Below the pieces are notes generated by a model. That model ran no database searches. It worked only from the letters and a program-made list of their open reading frames with translations, and was not told where the DNA came from. Below are positions 58,630-64,000 of a stretch of 64,000 bases of DNA, in pieces. Position 1 is the stretch's first letter. Each line of letters begins with the position of its first letter. Where the stretch lies: assembly GCF_014204945.1 (NCBI RefSeq), contig NZ_JACHMN010000003.1:2480001-2544000 (forward strand). The letters are read 5' to 3'. Source of the stretch: Allocatelliglobosispora scoriae (lineage in GTDB: Bacteria > Actinomycetota > Actinomycetes > Mycobacteriales > Micromonosporaceae). The position numbers and the translations under genes are program-made.

Positions 58630-61600
58630 TCAGCGGACGCTTCGTATTCGGCGAGGAACCGTGGGTGCACCCATTTGTAATGCTCGCGGTCCTTGACTCG
58701 GCGCAGCCCGCCGAAGGAAGGGTCGCGATCTCCGATGATCTTGTGGAGGGTGGACAGGAGGGCCGGGTTGACATAATCGGGGGCTTCGTCGCCGGTGGCT
58801 CGGCGGAGGTGGCGTTCCTCGGCCCTGTCGATGGGCGTGAGAGTGGCGGCGTCGAAGGAGGCTTCGAAGCTGTCCTCGACAATGCGGAGCTGGTTGGCGA
58901 GCGTGCTCCGGTGGGCATCGGCGGGCAGGTCCATGATGCCAGTGGCGATGGGCAGGAGGGTGCGCAGGATGACGGAGGTGGCTTTGAGCCAGGGCCCGGC
59001 GGCGACGAACCATTGGTGCGGCAGATCGATGTCGTAGACGCCGGAGGTGGGGTCGTCGTTGAGGAGAGGGAGTGGTTGGCGGGAATGCTCGCACCACAGG
59101 GTGATCCGTACGCGGCGGTGCGTGAAACCGGGGTGTTGAACGGTGCGGTTGGGGATGGTGTGGGTGAACAGCCGGGGGCCGTTGCGGGCGGGCTCGTCGA
59201 GGGAGCGGATGAGGTCGCGGTAGCGCTCCTCTGCCTGGCTGATGGCCTGCTGGGTCTGGTTCCCCTGCATGAGAATGGCTGCGGTGATCGCATCGAAATC
59301 GGGACGCAGAAGTTCTGCGACCGTGACCGCGAGGCGGGCGGCTGAGGGAACCTGGCTGACTGGGACGGCGAGCATCAGCTCGTCGACATTCTGCATCAGG
59401 TCGCAGGAGCGGCACGGAATCCGCGGGGCGGCGTCTCGCTTGCTGGCGATGAGCGCCTTCACGCTGAACCGGCCGCGGCCGGGGGTTCCGTTGGCGCAGG
59501 AGGTGGTACAGGGGACGAGGGTCTTGACATCGACGCCGAGCCAGTAGCCGGTGATGTGCTCGCGGATGTCCTCGGTGAGCCGGCTGAGGAAAAACTGAGG
59601 GTAGGCGGCACGGACGGTGACGGTGATCCGGTTGTCGTCGATCGTGATCAGCGCGCGACCGTGGTCGCCCTGGTCGACGACGAGACCGGTCTCCCAGTGC
59701 AGGCTGCGGGTGTGGTCGTCGCGCCCGAGGGAGAAGCGGTGGAAGCGGGCGATGAGCTGATACATCAGCCCTTCGGGAATGACCGGTTTGTCGGTGGTGG
59801 GGTCGGTGATCTCGCAGATCTGGGTCTGTTCCTCCAGTCCGGCACCGTAACCGGTCCAACTCCTCAGATCGGGCTGGGTGGTTGGGACGAGCTGAGTGAT
59901 GAGGATCTTGGGTTCATCATGCAGGCCGGCTGACCGGACGGGGTAGGAGATGTCGAACTTCTGCATGAGGTGCCGGAACGCGGGATGCAGCGAGGCCGGA
60001 TAGACGGGTTCGTCGGCGCGTGGCGGGTGCGTCCAGGTATGAGCGAGGCTTCGATGACTGACCAGACCGTGGTGGTCGTGGACCTGGGGATCTTCGAGGA
60101 CGTAGCTGATGGCTTTGCTGAGCCAGTCGGGTTTGAAGATGATGATGCTGTTGAGGGCGTCATCGGTGTCGTAGTAAATCCACTGGCCGAGGGCGTTGGC
60201 GTTGCGGGCGAGGGATCGGGCGCTGGTGGTGGTGAGTCCGTGGGCGTTGGCGCGACGTTCGTACTCGTCGTAGACGAGGTAGGTATCGGTGCCTTCGCGG
60301 AAGGCCTGGAGCAGGCTCAGCCAGCTGCGGGGGTAATCGCGGCGTAGGTGCGGCAGGGTGGCCGCGGTCGCGGCGATGGCTCGTTTGAGTTCGGCGATGC
60401 CGGTGCCGGTACGGCTGTCGATGTGGTGATAGCCAGCGATCATGTCGCCGTGCTGTTGGGTGAGGCGGGCTTCGTCGATCAGGGCATGGCGGTCGGTGTC
60501 GTCGGCGAAGCTGGCGACGATGTGGATGCGGGCGGTGTCGCCTGCGCGGTGTTTGATGAGGTTGGTCCAGTATTCGACGTTGCTGACGTCGGGGCCGCGT
60601 CGTGGGCTCCAGACGACGAGGTAGATGGCTGGTGCGGTGAAGTAGAGCTGGTGGGTGGGCCGGTAGAAGGGTTGTCCGCCGAAGTCCCAGCCGTTGAGGG
60701 TGGCGGGTTGTCCGTATACCTCGATGCCGACGGGTTTGACTTCTACGCCGTGGGTGGTGAGGCGGCCGTCGATGAACTCCTCGCCGCGTAGTGCGGCGAG
60801 GAGGCTGCTCTTGCCTACTTCGCCTTCGCCGACGAGGACGAGCTTCGCTTCGCGTACCTCCTCGCCCTCCCTCTGGAGGGACCGGAGCAGGGAGCCAAGC
60901 TCATCTGCACCCTCGGCGATGGCCGCAGCCACCTCGGGCACGAGTGGGTTGTCCGTCAACATCATTGTCTCGGCCAACGGCCAGAGCAACGGAGGGACGG
61001 TGGTGAGCCGGTTGCCGTCCAAGCGGAGTGAATACAGGTTGTTAAGGCCGCCAAGAGTGTGGGGAACCTGGGTGAGCCGGTTCCTGCTCAGGCCAAGCGT
61101 AGTCAGGTTGGTGAGGGAGCCGAGGACATCGGGGATCTGGGTGAGCTGATTGCCGTTCAGGGTCAGCTCGGTCAGCTTCGTGAGCTGGCCGATGGTGTCG
61201 GGGAGCCGCGTGAGCTGGTTGCCGTCCAGATTCAACTCGATCAGGTTGGTGAGGGAGCCGAATATGTCGGGGATGTGCGTGAGCTGGTTGTTGCTCAGAT
61301 AGAGCGTGGTGAGGTTGGTGAGCGACCCGATGGTGTCGGGGAGCTGGGTGAGCTGGTTACTGTCCAGATAGAGCGTGGTGAGGTTGGTGAGGGAGCCGAG
61401 CATGTCGGGGAGCTGCGTGAGTTGGTTGCCGTCCAGATCGAGCCTGGTCAGGTTGGCGAGAGAGCCAAGAATGTCAGGGACCTGTTTGAACCGGTTGGCG
61501 TCCAGGCGCAAGGTGGCCAGCCTGGTAAGGGAGCCAAAGGTGTCGGGGATCTGTGTGAGCTGGTTGTTATGCAGATCGAGCGTGGTCAGTTTGGCGAGGA

Positions 61601-62378
61601 CGCTGAAGATGTCGGGGATCTGTGTGAGCTGGTTGTCATGCAGGTGGAGCGTGGTCAGTTTGGTGAGGGAGCCGAGGATCTCAGGGATCTGCGTGAGCTG
61701 GTTGCGGTCCAGGTGAAGTGTGGTCAGTTTGGTGAGGGAGCCGAGGATCTCAGGGATGTACGTGAGCTGATTGTTGCTCAGATAAAGCGTCGTCAGGTTG
61801 GTGAGGGAGCCAAAGGTGTCGGGGATCTGTGTGAGCTGGTTGTCATGCAGGTGGAGCGTGGTCAGTTTGGTGAGGGAGCCAAGGGTGTCGGGGATCTGTG
61901 TAAGCCGGTTACCGTCCAGGCGAAGCGTGGTCAATTTGGTGAGGACGCTGAAGATGTCTGGGATCTGCGTGAGCTGATTGTCAGCCAGGCCAAGCGTGGT
62001 CAGATTGGTGAGGGAGGCGATGGCCTCAGGAAATTGCGTGAGTTCGTTGCCGTCCAGGTGAAGTGTGGTCAGTTTCGTGAGGGAACCGAGGACGTCGGAG
62101 ACTCGCGTGATCTGGTTGCTGTTCAGGTACAGCTTGGTCAGGGTGGTGAGGGAGCCGATTATCGGGGGAACCTGTGTGAACAGATTGCCGTCCAGACGCA
62201 ACTCGGCCAAGTTGGTGAGGGATCCCAAGGCTTCCGGGACATCGGTGAGTCCGAGTCTGGACAGGTCGAGGTGGGCGGCGTTCGTCTTTGCGGCATGGGC
62301 GATGCGTTCTGTCGCGGCGTCTGGTAGCAAGACCTTGTGTCCTTCGGACTGGACGTAACCAACGCCCACATCAGACAC
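58626..62378 (-). CDS. LRR-Roc-COR (Roco family) GTPase
   Basis: 1250-residue bacterial Roco protein. Nineteen LRR units of exactly 23 residues span 34-470 (consensus LTTLxLxxNQLTQIPDxLGSLTx). A Ras-of-complex-proteins GTPase domain follows, with P-loop GEGEVGKS (517-524) and switch-II WDFGGQ (Asp565). The G4 motif is degenerate (VASFADD instead of NKxD). A COR domain follows (about 690-860, with HPAFRHLMQKFDISY). The last 350 residues include a cysteine set CTTSC and CRSC that may be a zinc ribbon. Roco proteins dimerise through COR; bacterial functions are largely unknown. GTG 62378 has only a weak ribosome-binding site. By eye its DNA is less GC-rich than the neighbours. Confidence 0.93.
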   Translation of the reverse strand: MSDVGVGYVQSEGHKVLLPDAATERIAHAAKTNAAHLDLSRLGLTDVPEALGSLTNLAELRLDGNLFTQVPPIIGSLTTLTKLYLNSNQITRVSDVLGSLTKLTTLHLDGNELTQFPEAIASLTNLTTLGLADNQLTQIPDIFSVLTKLTTLRLDGNRLTQIPDTLGSLTKLTTLHLHDNQLTQIPDTFGSLTNLTTLYLSNNQLTYIPEILGSLTKLTTLHLDRNQLTQIPEILGSLTKLTTLHLHDNQLTQIPDIFSVLAKLTTLDLHNNQLTQIPDTFGSLTRLATLRLDANRFKQVPDILGSLANLTRLDLDGNQLTQLPDMLGSLTNLTTLYLDSNQLTQLPDTIGSLTNLTTLYLSNNQLTHIPDIFGSLTNLIELNLDGNQLTRLPDTIGQLTKLTELTLNGNQLTQIPDVLGSLTNLTTLGLSRNRLTQVPHTLGGLNNLYSLRLDGNRLTTVPPLLWPLAETMMLTDNPLVPEVAAAIAEGADELGSLLRSLQREGEEVREAKLVLVGEGEVGKSSLLAALRGEEFIDGRLTTHGVEVKPVGIEVYGQPATLNGWDFGGQPFYRPTHQLYFTAPAIYLVVWSPRRGPDVSNVEYWTNLIKHRAGDTARIHIVASFADDTDRHALIDEARLTQQHGDMIAGYHHIDSRTGTGIAELKRAIAATAATLPHLRRDYPRSWLSLLQAFREGTDTYLVYDEYERRANAHGLTTTSARSLARNANALGQWIYYDTDDALNSIIIFKPDWLSKAISYVLEDPQVHDHHGLVSHRSLAHTWTHPPRADEPVYPASLHPAFRHLMQKFDISYPVRSAGLHDEPKILITQLVPTTQPDLRSWTGYGAGLEEQTQICEITDPTTDKPVIPEGLMYQLIARFHRFSLGRDDHTRSLHWETGLVVDQGDHGRALITIDDNRITVTVRAAYPQFFLSRLTEDIREHITGYWLGVDVKTLVPCTTSCANGTPGRGRFSVKALIASKRDAAPRIPCRSCDLMQNVDELMLAVPVSQVPSAARLAVTVAELLRPDFDAITAAILMQGNQTQQAISQAEERYRDLIRSLDEPARNGPRLFTHTIPNRTVQHPGFTHRRVRITLWCEHSRQPLPLLNDDPTSGVYDIDLPHQWFVAAGPWLKATSVILRTLLPIATGIMDLPADAHRSTLANQLRIVEDSFEASFDAATLTPIDRAEERHLRRATGDEAPDYVNPALLSTLHKIIGDRDPSFGGLRRVKDREHYKWVHPRFLAEYEASAD
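60969..62279 (-). repeat. Nineteen 69-bp tandem repeats encoding LRRs
   Basis: Each unit is exactly 23 codons with no insertion, so the array is in perfect 69-bp register. Blocks such as GGGATCTGTGTGAGCTGGTT recur almost unchanged, especially in the middle units (about 61500-61900), while the outer units have diverged. This pattern suggests expansion and contraction by recombination. Confidence 0.9.
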
Positions 62379-62426
62379 CGCTGTGCCTGATCAAATCGAG
62401 TCGATCAACATTGCTCCCAACCACAA

Positions 62427-62699
62427 CTACAGTGTGGATGCCTGCTCACGGAGATTCTCGGTCGGGACCGGGTAGTCCGGGTAGGGGAGCTGTTCCGGCT
62501 CGTCGAACTTGTCGCCGCCGGGGCTGGTCGTGCGCACCACCTTCAGGTAGAGCACGCCACCGGTCGTGGTGACCTTGATTCCGCAGGGTTTGGCGTTGGT
62601 GCCGGGCTTCTCGTACGGCTCGACCTTGACGATCTCGCCCTGGCCCTCGGCGACCGACAGGACGTCCAACGCGAACGAGATGAAGCGTGCGGTGCGCAT
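62427..62699 (-). CDS. Small hypothetical protein upstream of the Roco gene
   Basis: 90 residues (MRTARFISFALDVLSVAEGQGEIVKVEPYEKPGTNAKPCG and on), soluble, with one cysteine and a KVTTTGGVLYLKVVRTTSPGGDKFDEPEQLPYPDYP middle. I do not recognise the family. GTG 62702 would add one residue. It ends 48 bp before the Roco start on the same strand and starts within the stop codon of a hydrolase-like fragment, so the three may form one transcript. Confidence 0.6.
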   Translation of the reverse strand: MRTARFISFALDVLSVAEGQGEIVKVEPYEKPGTNAKPCGIKVTTTGGVLYLKVVRTTSPGGDKFDEPEQLPYPDYPVPTENLREQASTL

Positions 62700-62881
62700 C
62701 ACCGACCACCCCGCCCACGACCGGTGCCCGGCTGAAGGTCAAGCTCGGTGTCCTCGGGCAGGTGCAGCCCGACGACCGGATAGCCGTACGGATCGCCGCC
62801 GTCGTGGTACGAGATCACGCGACCGTCGGCGAGTTCGGCGATCCCGGGCCGGTCGCCCGTCGGCGCCGCCGATAGGACCAA
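62699..62881 (-). pseudogene. Alpha/beta-hydrolase N-terminal remnant
   Basis: The frame reads IAELADGRVISYHDGGDPYGYPVVGLHLPEDTELDLQPG. The first part resembles the start of alpha/beta hydrolases (DGR-x-L-x-Y-x-x-x-GDP-x-G-x-P-V-x-x-LHG), but instead of the oxyanion-hole HG it continues into unrelated sequence and stops after about 60 residues. Its 5' end runs into the dispersed palindrome, which has replaced any normal start. It looks like a gene fragment left by rearrangement. Confidence 0.4.
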
Positions 62882-62905
62882 CTCTTGAAGAGTTGCGGGG
62901 ATCTT
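62865..62905. repeat. Dispersed palindromic repeat, copy 4
   Basis: Core CAACTCTTGAAGAGTTG at 62879-62895. Read on the minus strand, its flanks (AAGATCCCCG before, GTCCTATCGGCG after) match copy 1 at 27.9 kb almost base for base. It is the right border of the Roco module, in the opposite orientation to the copies at 57.8 kb. Confidence 0.8.
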
Positions 62906-63017
62906 GATGCGTGGGGCCGGCGGCCGGTCGCGCGCACGAACGTGCCGGGGAGCCTGAGTGAACCGGAGGGTGGCGGTCCGCGTAGTAGGGGCGACATACC
63001 TACCGTGGAGGTGCGTG

Positions 63018-64000
63018 ATGGTGCTGCGGGGCCGCCTGCTGGCAGCTGTCGCGCTCGCTGCCGCCGCCGGGCTGCCCGGTGCGGCCGCGGCGGCGGCGCC
63101 CACGGTGAACTGCACCACCCCGTCGCAGCAGCTCAGCCGCGAGATCCCCTGGACGCACAAACGCCTCGCCCCGTCGCGGGTCTGGCCGCTCACGCGGGGC
63201 CAGGGTGTGACCGTCGCGGTGATCGACACCGGGGTGGACGCTCTCGTGCCGCAGCTGTTCGGCAAGGTCCTCCAGGGAGCGGACATCATCAACGGGGGCG
63301 GCAACGCCAACACCGACTGCTACGGCCACGGCACCTTCGTCGCCGGGATCATCGCCGCCGAACCCATCACCGGCTCCGGCGTCTCCGGTATCGCCCCGGG
63401 CGTGAAGATCCTGCCGATCCGGCAGGCCACCGGACCCAACGACGGCTCGTCGTCCACATTGGCCAACGGCATCAGGGCGGCCGTCACCGGCGGCGCGAGC
63501 GTCGTCAACATCTCCGCCACCGCGTTCTTCCCCAGCGACGACCTCCGCGACGCGGTCCGGTTCGCCGCCGAGCGCGACGTCGTCCTCGTGGCAGCCGCCG
63601 CCAACGAGGCCCAGACGGGCAACCCGATCGCCTACCCCGCCGCCTATCCGCAGGTGATCGCGGTCGGTGCGATCGGGCAGGACGGGCAGCGCAGCGAGTT
63701 CTCCGAGGTCGGGTCCTACCTGGATCTGGTGGCACCGGGGGTGGACGTGGTGAGCCTGTCCCGGGGCGGCACCGGTCACCTGCTCGACAGCGGCACCAGT
63801 TACGCCACCCCGTTCGTGACGGCGACGGCGGCGCTGGTCCGGGCGTACCACCCGAAGCTGACGGCCCGGCAGGTGATGCGGCGGCTGGAGCTGACCGCGG
63901 ACCATCCGGGCGCGGCCCTGCCCGACCCGCGCGTGGGGTGGGGGGTGGTGAACCCCTACGCGGCGGTCACCGCCGTGCTGGCGGAGGAGGGCGGCCAACC
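63018..64000 (+). CDS. Mycosin-like S8 serine protease, 3' end beyond the window
   Basis: At least 327 residues of an exported subtilisin-family protease. A Sec signal peptide (to about Ala26) is followed by a cysteine (CTTPSQQ) and WTHKRLAPSRVWPLTRGQGVTVAVIDTGVDA with catalytic Asp70. His104 lies in the CYGHGTFVAGIIAAEP block and Ser261 in SGTSYATPFVTATAALVRAYHP. The paired cysteines and the PW-x-H-x-x-L-x-P-x-x-VWP start are typical of mycosins, the proteases of type VII secretion. A C-terminal membrane anchor would lie outside the window. GGAGG lies about seven bases before ATG 63018. Confidence 0.87.
   Translation, partial: MVLRGRLLAAVALAAAAGLPGAAAAAAPTVNCTTPSQQLSREIPWTHKRLAPSRVWPLTRGQGVTVAVIDTGVDALVPQLFGKVLQGADIINGGGNANTDCYGHGTFVAGIIAAEPITGSGVSGIAPGVKILPIRQATGPNDGSSSTLANGIRAAVTGGASVVNISATAFFPSDDLRDAVRFAAERDVVLVAAAANEAQTGNPIAYPAAYPQVIAVGAIGQDGQRSEFSEVGSYLDLVAPGVDVVSLSRGGTGHLLDSGTSYATPFVTATAALVRAYHPKLTARQVMRRLELTADHPGAALPDPRVGWGVVNPYAAVTAVLAEEGGQ

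Noticed and set aside
60969-62279. Regularly spaced repeats suggestive of a CRISPR array
   Set aside because: The repeats are contiguous 69-bp coding units without spacers and translate into LRRs in one frame.
61059-62327. Repetitive 422-codon plus-strand frame (VGEGAEDVGDLREL-like units)
   Set aside because: The repeat pattern is just the antisense of the 69-bp LRR units of the Roco gene.

Overview
The window is dense, very GC-rich DNA with codon usage, ATGA/GTGA stop-start overlaps and gene families typical of a filamentous actinomycete. LAL-type LuxR regulators, a mycosin-like protease, CelD/BcsL-type acyltransferases and a Roco protein point most plausibly to Micromonosporaceae or a near relative (inference; no rRNA or marker gene is present). 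There is no tRNA, rRNA, transposase, integrase or CRISPR array that I can support.

Region 1 (1-18.3 kb) is a sulfur-scavenging locus. A cut sulfite-oxidase-like enzyme and a Tat-exported sulfatase read leftward. Reading rightward is a 25-codon leader peptide of the actinobacterial sulfur type, followed by one long run of genes. The run holds a peptide/opine-type ABC importer, SsuD alkanesulfonate monooxygenase, two further luciferase-like monooxygenases, a cystine-type ABC importer, two NtaA/DszA/YxeK-type monooxygenases, a GNAT acetyltransferase and a DUF1684 protein. Together they resemble SsuD-type desulfonation combined with the N-acetyl-S-alkylcysteine salvage pathways of Bacillus.

Region 2 (18.3-26.1 kb) has a divergent HxlR regulator and LUD-domain pair, then a siderophore-iron uptake locus. 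That locus holds the FecCDE-type permease/ATPase, two tandem binding proteins and a FhuF-like Fe-S protein, with IdeR/DmdR-type iron boxes in the divergent promoter. A YcxB-like membrane protein ends the region.

Region 3 (26.2-37.9 kb) is mostly secreted and regulatory: an exported EEP nuclease/phosphatase, an exported M28 aminopeptidase, a KAS III homologue divergent from a LuxR regulator, a MauE/DoxX membrane protein, an M23 peptidase with five FG-GAP-like repeats, a lipoprotein, an XRE-type regulator, an EF-hand fragment and a small hypothetical protein.

Region 4 (37.9-46.8 kb) is a two-component system directly upstream of an AfuABC/FbpABC-type importer. It is closed by a perfect 30-bp inverted repeat and followed by a LAL regulator.

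Region 5 (46.9-57.8 kb) is an unusual accessory cluster: two PaaK/CapK-like adenylate-forming enzymes, a CelD/BcsL-type acyltransferase, a UDP-galactopyranose-mutase-like flavoprotein, a NodU/CmcH carbamoyltransferase, a GtrB/DPM1-type glycosyltransferase, an ATP-grasp ligase and two polytopic membrane proteins. It looks like an undescribed pathway for a carbamoylated, acylated glycoconjugate or sugar-containing metabolite.

Region 6 (57.8-62.9 kb) is a module centred on a 1250-residue LRR-Roc-COR GTPase, with a displaced LRR remnant and small or decayed genes. It is bracketed by copies of a palindrome-containing repeat that also occurs at 27.9 kb. The window ends inside a mycosin-like serine protease.
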